From the NCBI RefSeq assembly GCF_030149505.1, contig NZ_JASBRN010000069.1:1-58461 (forward strand): 58,461 nucleotides of DNA. Reading direction: 5' to 3'. The notes beneath the pieces are model-generated. The model made no database searches. It was not told the DNA's origin and saw nothing but the letters and a program-made list of their open reading frames with translations. Origin of the DNA: Nocardioides sp. (GTDB lineage Bacteria > Actinomycetota > Actinomycetes > Propionibacteriales > Nocardioidaceae). The translations under genes and the position numbers were made by a program. Shown here one piece after another: positions 23,750 to 31,980 of this stretch. Each line of letters opens with the position of its first letter. Positions within the stretch are counted from its first letter, which is position 1.

Positions 23750-23774
23750 AGGGCGCCCCGGATCGGGACGCCCT
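23750..23774 (-). terminator. Hairpin between rpmA and obgE
   Basis: AGGGCG/CGCCCT and CCCG/CGGG pair around a three-base loop with one mismatch. It lies 42 bases past the rpmA stop and is followed by TTCGTCGTTCC on the minus strand. It probably limits read-through from the abundant ribosomal message into obgE. Confidence 0.55.
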
Positions 23775-23815
23775 CGACGGGACCGGACGAGCCGGTCGGA
23801 AGTGCTAGCGCCCGG

Positions 23816-24070
23816 TCACTCGCCGGGCACGATGTTGACGACCTTGCGGCCGCGACGGGTGCCGAACTCCACGGCACCGGCCTGCAGCGCGAACAGGGTG
23901 TCGTCGCCGCCACGACCCACACCGGAACCCGGGTGGAAGTGGGTGCCACGCTGGCGGACGATGATCTCGCCGGCGTTGACCAGCTGACCGCCGAAGCGCT
24001 TGACGCCCAGGCGCTGGGCGTTGGAGTCGCGGCCGTTCTTGGTGGACGCCGCACCCTTCTTGTGTGCCAT
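23816..24070 (-). CDS. rpmA: 50S ribosomal protein L27
   Basis: 84 residues, beginning [20 protein letters not shown] with the flexible N terminus that reaches the peptidyl-transferase centre, followed by [10 protein letters not shown] and [14 protein letters not shown] sequence ([16 protein letters not shown]). No N-terminal cleavage extension of the Firmicutes type. ATG at 24070 with GGAACTCCTC-type purines upstream. Partner of rplU, 46 bases away. Confidence 0.98.
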   Translation of the reverse strand: MAHKKGAASTKNGRDSNAQRLGVKRFGGQLVNAGEIIVRQRGTHFHPGSGVGRGGDDTLFALQAGAVEFGTRRGRKVVNIVPGE

Positions 24071-24116
24071 GAGGAGTTCCTTCGTGTCGTTGCTGCTGAC
24101 TCGCCGGCCGGACGGG

Positions 24117-24419
24117 TCAGAGGGAGATGTCGGTGACCTTGACCTGGGTGTACTTCTGGCGGTGACCCTGGCGCTTCTTGTAGCCGGTCTTGTTCTTGTA
24201 CTTCTGGATGACGATCTTCGGGCCCTTGGTGGCGCCGAGGACCTCGACGGTCACCGCGGCCTTGTCCAGGCCGGTCGAGGTGACCTTCTCGCCGTCGACG
24301 GCCATGACCACGGGGAGCGTCAGGGTCTCGCCGACGGGCGTGCCGACCTTGTCGATCTCGATGACGTCGCCCACGGCAACCTTCTGCTGGGTGGCGCCAG
24401 CGCGCACGATCGCGTACAC
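24117..24419 (-). CDS. rplU: 50S ribosomal protein L21
   Basis: 100 residues: [20 protein letters not shown] at the N terminus and [20 protein letters not shown] signature ([20 protein letters not shown]) at the C terminus, which binds 23S rRNA. The GTG start at 24419 has AAGGAG seven bases upstream. The 200 bases between rne and this gene hold the untranslated leader of the rplU-rpmA message, including a GGGAGG-type stem around 24515-24535; I see no known riboswitch in it. Confidence 0.98.
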   Translation of the reverse strand: MYAIVRAGATQQKVAVGDVIEIDKVGTPVGETLTLPVVMAVDGEKVTSTGLDKAAVTVEVLGATKGPKIVIQKYKNKTGYKKRQGHRQKYTQVKVTDISL

Positions 24420-24624
24420 CGCGGTCTCCTTCGTCGTCCTACGTCTGATGCTGCTGGGTCTGGTGCTTGTGCTGGTGGTGCTGCCTCCGGGGCTGCGGCA
24501 CCTGCCCACGCCTGACCCTCCCGCTGGGAGGTCGGCGGCGACGGTGGCGCCACACGGAGAACGGCACGCTCGCGGGCGCACCGAACGATGATGCTACGCG
24601 CCCGCGGGGTGCCCCCGCAAAACG

Positions 24625-27600
24625 TCAGCGCTTGCGCGCACCCTTGCGCTTCACGGGCACGTGCTCCACGGTGCTCGCACTGCCACCGGTGTCGCTGCCG
24701 GTGTCGGTCCCGGCACCGCTGTCGGCGGTCCCCGGCTCGACCCGGCCGTCGCCGGCCGGCTCTCCCACACCGCCGGGCACGGACGCCTCGCCCATGCTCG
24801 GCACGCTCCCCTGCCGGGCCGGCCGGCTGGAGCGGGTGCGGGTCACGACCTTCGGGGCGGGCGTCGGGGCCGTCTGGGCCGTGGAGCTCGTGGCAGGTGC
24901 GGCGGTCTCCACCTTCTTCGGGTCCACGACCACGGCCGCTGCCTCGCCGGTCGTCAGCGGCGCCGTACGACGGGCGCTGCGGCGGGTCCGGGTGACGACG
25001 CCACTGCTGCCCGCGGGGGCTGCGGCGGGCGCCTCCGCTCGCTCCGGCGCCGGGGTCGGCTCCGGGGCGGGCTCGGTGTCCCGGGGCGCCTGCTGGACCG
25101 GCTGCTCGGCCGGCTGCTCGGCTGCCGGAGCCTCCTGCTGGGCCGGGGCGTCCGTGCGGCCGGACTGGCCCGAGCGGCCGCGCTGGGAGCGCGAGCGGGT
25201 GCTCACGCGGGGCGCGGCGGGCTCGCTCGGCTGGTCGGCCCGGGGCTGGTCGCTCTGGACCTGGTCGGTCGGAGCCGGGGCCTGGACCTGGTCGGTCCCG
25301 GCCTGGTCGGTCCGGGCCTGGTCAGCCGGGGGCTGCTCGGTCTGCGACGTCGCACCGTCGGCGGCCTCGGCCGCCTTCTCGGCGTCCTGGCGCTCCTGGC
25401 GGGCCATGGCGGCCACGTCCTTGGGCGAGGGCGCCGAGGGGGTGCCCGAGCCGCTGGAACCGCCCTGGTTGCCCTGGTTGCCCTGGTTGCCCTGGCCGCC
25501 GGAGCCCTCCGAGCCCTTGCCCCCGCGACCTCCGCGCGAGCGCTTGCTCCCGCCGCCGCGTCCGCCGCGGTCGTCGTCGGAGCCGCCACCGCGCGGCTCG
25601 ACCGGGTGCTCGTGGATCACGAGGCCGCGACCCTGACAGGCCTGGCAGTTCTCGCTGAAGGCCTCCAGCAGGCCGGTGCCGATCCGCTTGCGGGTCATCT
25701 GCACCAGGCCGAGCGAGGTGACCTCGGCGACCTGGTGGCGGGTGCGGTCGCGGCCCAGGCACTCGACCAGGCGCCGCAGCACGAGGTCGCGGTTGGACTC
25801 CAGGACCATGTCGATGAAGTCGACGACGATGATGCCGCCGATGTCGCGCAGCCGGAGCTGGCGCACGATCTCCTCGGCCGCCTCGAGGTTGTTCTTGGTG
25901 ACCGTCTCCTCCAGGTTGCCACCGGAGCCGGTGAACTTGCCGGTGTTGACGTCGACGACGGTCATCGCCTCGGTGCGGTCGATGACCAGCGAGCCGCCGG
26001 AGGGCAGCCAGACCTTGCGGTCGAGGCCCTTGGCGATCTGCTCGTCGACGCGGTACGCCGCGAAGACGTCCTTGCCGGCGTCGCGGCCCTCCGTGACGGG
26101 CTCGAAGCGCTCGAGCCGCTCGGCGAGGTCCGGGGCCACGTGGCTGACGTAGGACTCGACGGTCTCCCAGGCGTCCTCGCCCTGGATCACGAGCTTGGCG
26201 AAGTCCTCGGTGAACAGGTCGCGGACCACCTTGAGGGTCAGGTCCGGCTCGCCGTAGAGCAGCTGCGGGGCGCTGCCCTTGGACTTCTTCTCGATGTCCT
26301 CCCAGCGCGCCTTGAGCCGCTCGACGTCGGTGGTCAGCTCCTCCTCGCTGGCGCCCTCGGCCGCGGTCCGCACGATGACGCCGGCGGTGTCGGGGACGAT
26401 CTCCTTGAGGAGGGCCTTGAGCCGGCTGCGCTCGGTGTCGGGCAGCTTGCGGGAGATGCCGGAGGTGGTGCCGTCCGGGACGTAGACCAGGAAGCGGCCG
26501 GCCAGGCTGATCTGGCTGGTCAGGCGGGCACCCTTGGCGCCGACCGGGTCCTTGGTGACCTGCACCAGGACCGGCTGGCCCGAGGAGAGCACCGACTCGA
26601 TCTTGCGCGGCTGGCCCTCCTTGTGGCCCAGGGCGGACCAGTTGACCTCGCCGGCGTACAGGACGGCGTTGCGGCCCTTGCCGATGTCGATGAAGGCGGC
26701 CTCCATCGAGGGCAGGACGTTCTGCACGCGCCCGAGGTAGACGTTGCCGATGAGCGAGGTCTGGGACTCGCGCGCGACGTAGTGCTCCACGAGGACCTTG
26801 TCCTCGAGGACGGCGATCTGGGTGAGGTCCTCGCGCTCGCGGATGACCATGACCCGGTCGACCGACTCGCGGCGGGCCAGGAACTCGGCCTCGGAGACGA
26901 TCGGCGCGCGGCGGCGACCGGCCTCGCGGCCCTCGCGGCGACGCTGCTTCTTGGCCTCCAGGCGCGTGGAGCCGCTCAGGGCGGTGATCTGGTCCTCGCC
27001 GGTGCGCGAGCTGCGCACGCGGGTGGTGGTGCCGGGCTCGTCGGCGGAGTCGTCCCCGCCCTCGCCGGAGCGGCGACGGCGACGCCGGCGGCGCGAGGAG
27101 CCGGAGCCCTCACCCTGCCCTGCCTGGGAGTCCTGCGAGTCCTGGTCGCCGTCGTCCTTCTCGTCCTTGTCGGCGTCGCCGCCCTCGGACGACGCGGCGC
27201 CGGCCTCGGCCTCGGCGCCTGCGGAGGAGCCGGTGCCCTCGGCACCGTCCTCGGAGTCGTCACCGGAGTCGGCGGAGCCGCCACCGGACCCGCCCGAGCC
27301 TCCGCGGCGACGGCGGCGGCCGCCGCGACGCCGGCGGCGGCGCGCGGGCGAGCCGTCGCCGGAGTCCTCGCCGTCCTCGTCGCCGTCCTCGTCGCCGGAG
27401 TCGTCGCCGGAGTCGTCGTCCGCGCCCTCGCTGGTGTCGGCGTCCTGGCCCTCGACGGCCTCGACCACGGGCGCATCGGTCGGGGCAGCGCCCTCGGCCG
27501 TGGCCTCGGCGTCCTCGTCCAGCTCCTCGTCGGCGGGCTCCTCGACAGGCGCGGACGCTGCCTTCTTGGCGGTGCTGCGGCGGCTCGTGGTCTTCTTCGC

Positions 27601-28284
27601 GACCGGGGCCTGGAAGAGCGGCACGGGAGCGCCCGCGGGGGCGCCTGTCTCGTCCTGCTCGGCGCCCTCGGAGGCCGCTTCGACCGGAGCCTCCGCAGGG
27701 GCCTCGGTCTTCTTGGCGGCGCTCTTGCGCGCGGTGGTCTTCTTCGCGGTCGACTTCTTGGCGGCCGCCTTCTTCGCGGGGGCGGCCTGGCCTGCCTCGA
27801 CCGGCTCGGCCGGGGCGTCGACGGCGGAGACGCCCTCGCGCGTCTGGTCCTCGGCGGGGACCTCCGGGGCCGCGGCGGCCTTCTTCGTCGTGCGCTTGGC
27901 GGCGGCCTTCTTCGCCGGCGCCTTCTTGGCCGCCTTCTTCGCCGCGGGCGCGGTCGCGGCCGTGTCGTCGGCGCTGCCCGTCTCTGCGGCGTCGGTGCCG
28001 GCCTCGAGCGGCAGCGCCTCGTCGGCGGCGGCCTTGTCGGCCGTCTTCTTCGCGGAGGCCTTCTTCGCGGGTGTCTTCGTGGCCGCAGCCTTCTTGGCGG
28101 GGGCCTTCTTCGCCGTCTTGCGGGCGGCGGTCTTGCGGGCCGGGGTGGTGGGCTCCTCGGCCTGGCGACCCTCGGTCGCGGTGCCGCCGGCAGCGGCGGG
28201 GGTGCTCTCGGCGGCGGGGGTGGCCCCGCCCTGCTCGACGCCGGCCTGGTCCGGGGCGTTGTCCTGCGTGTCGTCCTGGGGCAC
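24625..28284 (-). CDS. rne: Ribonuclease E/G
   Basis: 1219 residues with the catalytic part in the middle. Residues 1 to about 450 are an Ala/Lys/Glu-rich extension with histone-H1-like KKxAAKK tracts, then acidic and RRRRR clusters. The S1 domain lies around residue 500 (LIGNVYLGRVQNVLPSMEAA). The catalytic DVNTGKFTG is near residue 775, with IGGIIVVDFIDM after it, and the zinc-link CQACQGRG is near residue 880. A Gly/Asn/Gln and Asp/Gln-rich tail runs to the end. It is the main mRNA-decay and rRNA-processing endonuclease. The GTG start at 28284 has GAGGAG upstream. Low-complexity tails usually recruit partners or RNA. Confidence 0.95.
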   Translation of the reverse strand: MPQDDTQDNAPDQAGVEQGGATPAAESTPAAAGGTATEGRQAEEPTTPARKTAARKTAKKAPAKKAAATKTPAKKASAKKTADKAAADEALPLEAGTDAAETGSADDTAATAPAAKKAAKKAPAKKAAAKRTTKKAAAAPEVPAEDQTREGVSAVDAPAEPVEAGQAAPAKKAAAKKSTAKKTTARKSAAKKTEAPAEAPVEAASEGAEQDETGAPAGAPVPLFQAPVAKKTTSRRSTAKKAASAPVEEPADEELDEDAEATAEGAAPTDAPVVEAVEGQDADTSEGADDDSGDDSGDEDGDEDGEDSGDGSPARRRRRRGGRRRRRGGSGGSGGGSADSGDDSEDGAEGTGSSAGAEAEAGAASSEGGDADKDEKDDGDQDSQDSQAGQGEGSGSSRRRRRRRRSGEGGDDSADEPGTTTRVRSSRTGEDQITALSGSTRLEAKKQRRREGREAGRRRAPIVSEAEFLARRESVDRVMVIREREDLTQIAVLEDKVLVEHYVARESQTSLIGNVYLGRVQNVLPSMEAAFIDIGKGRNAVLYAGEVNWSALGHKEGQPRKIESVLSSGQPVLVQVTKDPVGAKGARLTSQISLAGRFLVYVPDGTTSGISRKLPDTERSRLKALLKEIVPDTAGVIVRTAAEGASEEELTTDVERLKARWEDIEKKSKGSAPQLLYGEPDLTLKVVRDLFTEDFAKLVIQGEDAWETVESYVSHVAPDLAERLERFEPVTEGRDAGKDVFAAYRVDEQIAKGLDRKVWLPSGGSLVIDRTEAMTVVDVNTGKFTGSGGNLEETVTKNNLEAAEEIVRQLRLRDIGGIIVVDFIDMVLESNRDLVLRRLVECLGRDRTRHQVAEVTSLGLVQMTRKRIGTGLLEAFSENCQACQGRGLVIHEHPVEPRGGGSDDDRGGRGGGSKRSRGGRGGKGSEGSGGQGNQGNQGNQGGSSGSGTPSAPSPKDVAAMARQERQDAEKAAEAADGATSQTEQPPADQARTDQAGTDQVQAPAPTDQVQSDQPRADQPSEPAAPRVSTRSRSQRGRSGQSGRTDAPAQQEAPAAEQPAEQPVQQAPRDTEPAPEPTPAPERAEAPAAAPAGSSGVVTRTRRSARRTAPLTTGEAAAVVVDPKKVETAAPATSSTAQTAPTPAPKVVTRTRSSRPARQGSVPSMGEASVPGGVGEPAGDGRVEPGTADSGAGTDTGSDTGGSASTVEHVPVKRKGARKR

Positions 28285-28755
28285 GTGCTGCTCCTCGGCC
28301 CGGTCGCGAGGTGCGCAGCGTCCGGGCTGGTCGAACGTCCTGACCCCGCGGGGCCGGACGCAAGTCTGTCGTGTGGCGGCGACCCCCTCCGCGGGTGCGT
28401 CACCTCGGCCGGCCCTCGCCTGCCGCGGTCGCCTGCTCCGGGAGGATCGCTGTCACCGATCAGCCGGGCCGCGTCGCGGTCTGGCGACGACCTGTCCTCG
28501 GCGTGCCGGTCCTTGCGCGGGACCGGCGAGAACGTCGTCGTGTCCTGGACCACCCGGTCTGGCTCGTCGCGGCACTCGTGTCGCGGCGGGCTGGGCAGGT
28601 GGTCAGGGACCGTGGCGAGTATCGCACACGCGGGCCGGACGGGCCGGTTCGTCGGCGTGCGGGCCCCGCGTCGGGCGCGTCGTCCGCGAGCGGTGCGCCG
28701 GCAACCGGGTCCCAGGCCGGAAGGGTTCATCACCCACCGCCCCCGGACCACCAGG
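28285..28755 (-). other. Long untranslated region before rne
   Basis: 471 bases without a convincing gene between the TIGR03936 gene and rne. On the minus strand a GATACT hexamer (28618-28623) could be a -10 box, giving a leader of roughly 325 bases. RNase E messages in other bacteria have long leaders through which the enzyme controls its own mRNA; whether that holds here is inference. No other motif recognised. Confidence 0.4.
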
Positions 28756-29466
28756 TCAGGCGAGCGGGTCGCCGACCTCGCCGGTCTCGGGGTCGAGCGG
28801 GCCCTGGGCGCGGCGGGTCAGCAGCGGGGCGCCGCCCGTCTCCAGGCCGGCGGTCTCGCGCAGGCCCCGGAGGACGTCGTCGGGGCGGACGGCCGGGGTG
28901 GTGGAGTGGCGCAGCACGAGGTCGAGCCGCGAGCCCTGCTCGTGCGGGGTGACGGCGAGCGAGACGACGGCGGCGCGGCAGTCGAACTCGCGCAGGCCCT
29001 TCTTGGTCATCCGCTCCACGAGCACGGCCTCCTGGGCGAGGAAGCCCTCGACGGCCGCGGCGGTGGTGTCGGGCGCGGTCGGGACGTCCAGGGTCCAGTG
29101 GCTGGCCTCGAGCCGGTCGGCCAGGGAGCCGCCCGGGGACTCGACGACCTGGAGCACGTCCAGCCCCGGGGGCAGGGCCTCCTCGAGCTCGGCGTGCACG
29201 CCGGCGGGGTCGACCACCTGGGCAAGGGCGATCTCGAGGTACTCCGCCTCGCTGGCCGACCCGGTCGGCGCGGCACCGGCGTAGGAGATGCGGGGGTGGG
29301 GGTTGAAGCCGCTGGAGTAGGCCATCGGGATCCGGGCGCGGAAGACGGCGCGCTCGAAGGCCCGGGAGAAGTCGCGGTGGCTGGTGAAGCGGAGCCGGCC
29401 GCGCTTGGCGTACCGGATCCTCAGGCGCTGGACCGGGGGGGCCTGCTGCTCGGGCTGCTCACGCAC
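28756..29466 (-). CDS. TIGR03936 family radical SAM-associated protein (DUF2344)
   Basis: 236 residues, with the family opening QRLRIRYAKRGRLRFTSHRDFSRAFERA and FNPHPRISYAGAAPTG, and the C-terminal FDCRAAVVSLAV region. The protein has no cysteine cluster of its own and normally works with, or is fused to, the radical SAM protein of the TIGR03960 family. That partner is encoded at 35802-37790, unusually far away. Exact reaction unknown. The GTG start at 29466 overlaps the end of the upstream gene by eight bases. Confidence 0.9.
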   Translation of the reverse strand: MREQPEQQAPPVQRLRIRYAKRGRLRFTSHRDFSRAFERAVFRARIPMAYSSGFNPHPRISYAGAAPTGSASEAEYLEIALAQVVDPAGVHAELEEALPPGLDVLQVVESPGGSLADRLEASHWTLDVPTAPDTTAAAVEGFLAQEAVLVERMTKKGLREFDCRAAVVSLAVTPHEQGSRLDLVLRHSTTPAVRPDDVLRGLRETAGLETGGAPLLTRRAQGPLDPETGEVGDPLA

Positions 29467-30652
29467 GGAGCACAGGGTAGGTGAGGTCACCGGGGTCGGT
29501 CCGCATCGCCGGCGAGGGGTAGACGGTGCCCACCCGCTCCCCCGCGAGCCAGGTCTGCAGCCGCCCGGCCTCGACCCGCAGCGCGGCACGCCCCTCGGCA
29601 GGGACGTCCTCGAGCAGCCGCACCTCGACCGCGTCGTCGGGGTCCTGCACCCAGCACCCCACGACCCGCCCGTCCCACCAGGCGGTCGTGCCGGCGTTGC
29701 CGTTGCGGTCGAAGAGCGCCGGCCCGTGCTCGCCGAGGTAGAAGTCGCGCTCCTTCCACCCCATCACCGTGGGGTCGAGCACCGGCAGCAGCGCCGCCCA
29801 CGGCTCGACGGCCGGCTCGGGCTCCACGTCCTCGCCCAGCACGTACGCCGTCGCGCCGGTCTCGAGCGCCACCGCGACGGCCCCCACGTCGGCCAGGGCG
29901 CGGCGCACGGCCCCCTTGGTGGCGCCCAGCCACCAGACCAGGTCGGTCTCGGTCCCGGGGCCGAAGCGCTCCAGCCAGCGGCGTACGAGCGCGGCGTAGC
30001 CCGCCTCCGCGGTCAGCGGCTCCTCCACCAGTTCGAGCCAGGCCGCCGTCGTGGCCCAGCGCGGCCGAAAGACCCGCCAGTGCGAGGTGTTGGTGCCCCG
30101 GACCAGGCGCCCCTCGGCGCCGAGGACGGTGAGGAACCGACCCGGGCCGACCTGGGAGGAGGGCAGCTCGGCGCGCACGTCCATCGCCGGCACGACCGCG
30201 CGCAGCTCGGTGGTGGTGAGCCCCGCGGGCGCGGCGTCCAGGGCGGCGAGGATCTCCTCCCCCGCCTGCGCGAGCGCCGCGTGACCGTCGTCGGCCAGAC
30301 CGGCGGCCACGAGGTCCTTGGCCAGCTTCGACCGCTCGGTCGCGGCCACCCGCGCGGCCGCGCTCCCCCAGGCCGCGGGCAGCAGGTCGCGCGGGAGCAC
30401 GAACATCGTGCGCCGCATCGCCAGCTGCCGCACCAGCGACCGCTCGCCCTCCAGCGCGTGGTCCACCGCGGAGCGGGGCACCTCGGCACGGGCGTGCACC
30501 GCCAGGTGCACCGTCGCCGGCTCGGTCGCGTGCAGGGCGACCACGGACCGGGTCGCCTCGACCGGGTCGGCGACCCGGTACGACGGCGCGACGGCGTGCC
30601 GGCGGCCCAGCCGGGCCCGGCGCTCCTCGTCGCTCACCACGCGGGTCGTCAC
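29459..30652 (-). CDS. HTH_42 winged-helix protein, AlkZ/YcaQ-like
   Basis: 397 residues of the HTH_42 (winged-helix DNA-binding) family, which includes the DNA glycosylases AlkZ and YcaQ that unhook alkylated and cross-linked bases. Family pattern is seen in VVALHATEPATVHLAVHARA, RRTMFVLPRDLLPAAW, RFGPGTETDLVWWLGATKGAVRRAL, LLPVLDPTVMGWKERDFYL and RNGNAGTTAWWDGRVVGCW. The catalytic Q-x-Q position of AlkZ appears as H-A-T here, so glycosylase activity is doubtful. GTG at 30652 is used; its stop overlaps the next gene by eight bases. Divergent from the MFS gene 71 bases away. Confidence 0.8.
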   Translation of the reverse strand: MTTRVVSDEERRARLGRRHAVAPSYRVADPVEATRSVVALHATEPATVHLAVHARAEVPRSAVDHALEGERSLVRQLAMRRTMFVLPRDLLPAAWGSAAARVAATERSKLAKDLVAAGLADDGHAALAQAGEEILAALDAAPAGLTTTELRAVVPAMDVRAELPSSQVGPGRFLTVLGAEGRLVRGTNTSHWRVFRPRWATTAAWLELVEEPLTAEAGYAALVRRWLERFGPGTETDLVWWLGATKGAVRRALADVGAVAVALETGATAYVLGEDVEPEPAVEPWAALLPVLDPTVMGWKERDFYLGEHGPALFDRNGNAGTTAWWDGRVVGCWVQDPDDAVEVRLLEDVPAEGRAALRVEAGRLQTWLAGERVGTVYPSPAMRTDPGDLTYPVLRA

Positions 30653-30723
30653 GAGGGGGATCCTGCCGCAGCGCACCGACACCCCACCCCCACGGTGGCT
30701 GGAGCGAGTGCGAGCATCGCGGG

Positions 30724-31938
30724 GTGAACCGGTCGCAGCTGCTCTTCTGGACCGGGCTGGTCCTGGTCTCGGTCAACCTGCGTCCGGCGGCGGTGAGCGT
30801 CGGGCCGGTGCTGGAGGAGGTGCGGGACGGGCTGGGGCTCTCGGACGCCCAGGCAGCCCTGCTGACCTCGCTCCCCGTCCTGGCCTTCGCCCTGGTCGGC
30901 GCGCTCGCGTCGGCAGCAGCCGCGCGCGCCGGCCTGCACCGGGTCACCCTCCTCGCACTGGTCGCGGTCACCGCCGGGCTGCTGCTGCGGGCCCTGACCG
31001 GCGACCCTCTCGCGTTCCTGGCGCTCTCCTTCCTGGCCGTCTCCGGCGCGGCGGTCGCCAACGTGCTGCTGCCCTCGCTGGTCAAGCGGCACCAGCCGGA
31101 CCGGATCGGCGAGGCCACGTCGGTCTACTCCACGGTCCTGGCCGTCGGCCTGACGGCTGCCCTGGTGCTGACCGTGCCGCTGAGCCGGCTGCTGGGCGGC
31201 TCGGTCGACGAGGGCTGGCGCTGGGGCCTGGGCATCTGGACGGTCCTGGCCGCCGCGGCGCTCGTGCCCTGGCTGCTGATGAGCCGGCACGACCGGGTCG
31301 CGCAGGAGGAGGGTCCGCGCGTGGCGTTCTGGGCGGTGGCGCGCACCCCGCTGGGCATCGCGCTCGCGGCGTACTTCGGCCTGCAGTCGCTGCAGGCCTA
31401 CGCGATCTTCGGCTGGTTCGCGCAGCTGTGGCGCGACAACGGCTACTCCGCGGGCACCGCCGGGCTGCTCGTCGGACTGCTCACCGGCGTGACGATCCCG
31501 CTGTCCTACGTGCTGCCGCGGGTGCTCGTGGCCAGCCCGCGGCCCGCGGTCGTGCTCCTCGCGGTCGTGGCCTGCTACCCCGTCGCGTACGTCGGGCTGC
31601 TCGTCGCCCCCGCCTCGCTGGCCGTGCTGTGGGCGCTCCTGACCGGTGCCGGCACCACGACCTTCCCGCTCATCCTGACCCTCATCGGGCTGCGCGCCCG
31701 CACCGCCGAGGGCACCGCCACCCTCTCGGCCTTCACCCAGTCCGCGGGCTACCTCCTGGCGGTGGTGGGGCCCTTCGTGGTCGGCCTGCTGTACGCCGCC
31801 ACCGACGCGTGGACGCTGCCGCTGCTCTTCCTGCTGGTGCTCGTCGCACCGCTCGCGTGGCTCTCGGTCGTGCTCGCGCGGCCGGCCCACGTGGAGGACC
31901 AGCTGCGCGACCGCGCCCCGTCACCCCAGCACGGGTGA
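30724..31938 (+). CDS. MFS transporter, CynX/NimT family
   Basis: 404 residues, twelve membrane segments. The opening SVNLRPAAVSVGPVLEEVRDGLGLS is the CynX/NimT (cyanate permease, 2-nitroimidazole transporter) signature, and GIALAAYFGLQSLQAYAIFGWFAQ marks the second half. Substrate unknown; relatives move cyanate, nitroimidazole or other small anions. The GTG start at 30724 is probably leaderless (GAGCAT at 30712-30717). A strong hairpin overlaps the stop codon. Confidence 0.87.
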   Translation: MNRSQLLFWTGLVLVSVNLRPAAVSVGPVLEEVRDGLGLSDAQAALLTSLPVLAFALVGALASAAAARAGLHRVTLLALVAVTAGLLLRALTGDPLAFLALSFLAVSGAAVANVLLPSLVKRHQPDRIGEATSVYSTVLAVGLTAALVLTVPLSRLLGGSVDEGWRWGLGIWTVLAAAALVPWLLMSRHDRVAQEEGPRVAFWAVARTPLGIALAAYFGLQSLQAYAIFGWFAQLWRDNGYSAGTAGLLVGLLTGVTIPLSYVLPRVLVASPRPAVVLLAVVACYPVAYVGLLVAPASLAVLWALLTGAGTTTFPLILTLIGLRARTAEGTATLSAFTQSAGYLLAVVGPFVVGLLYAATDAWTLPLLFLLVLVAPLAWLSVVLARPAHVEDQLRDRAPSPQHG

Positions 31939-31944
31939 CGGGGC
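31915..31944. terminator. Bidirectional terminator between the MFS and subtilisin genes
   Basis: A perfect 12-base-pair stem, GCCCCGTCACCC (31915-31926) with GGGTGACGGGGC (31933-31944), and a six-base loop. The MFS stop codon lies inside the 3' arm, and the converging protease gene ends 37 bases further on. Confidence 0.8.
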
Positions 31945-31980
31945 GCGGCCCCTGCGGAGCAGCCTCCGGTCAGGAGGTGC

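Noticed and set aside
25464..25492. Tandem repeat of CCCTGGTTG units as a separate repeat element
   Set aside because: It is the coding sequence of the Gly-Asn-Gln repeats in the RNase E tail, in frame and without independent features.
26976..28751. Minus-strand frame with long Pro/Arg/Ala runs overlapping the rne N terminus
   Set aside because: Frame-shifted reading of the Ala/Lys repeats; no ribosome site and no family similarity.
24661..29484. Open frame of about 1600 codons on the plus strand opposite rne
   Set aside because: It is the mirror of the repetitive, GC-rich rne sequence. The translation is low-complexity Leu/Gly/Ala/Arg without any domain, while the minus strand has clear RNase E motifs.
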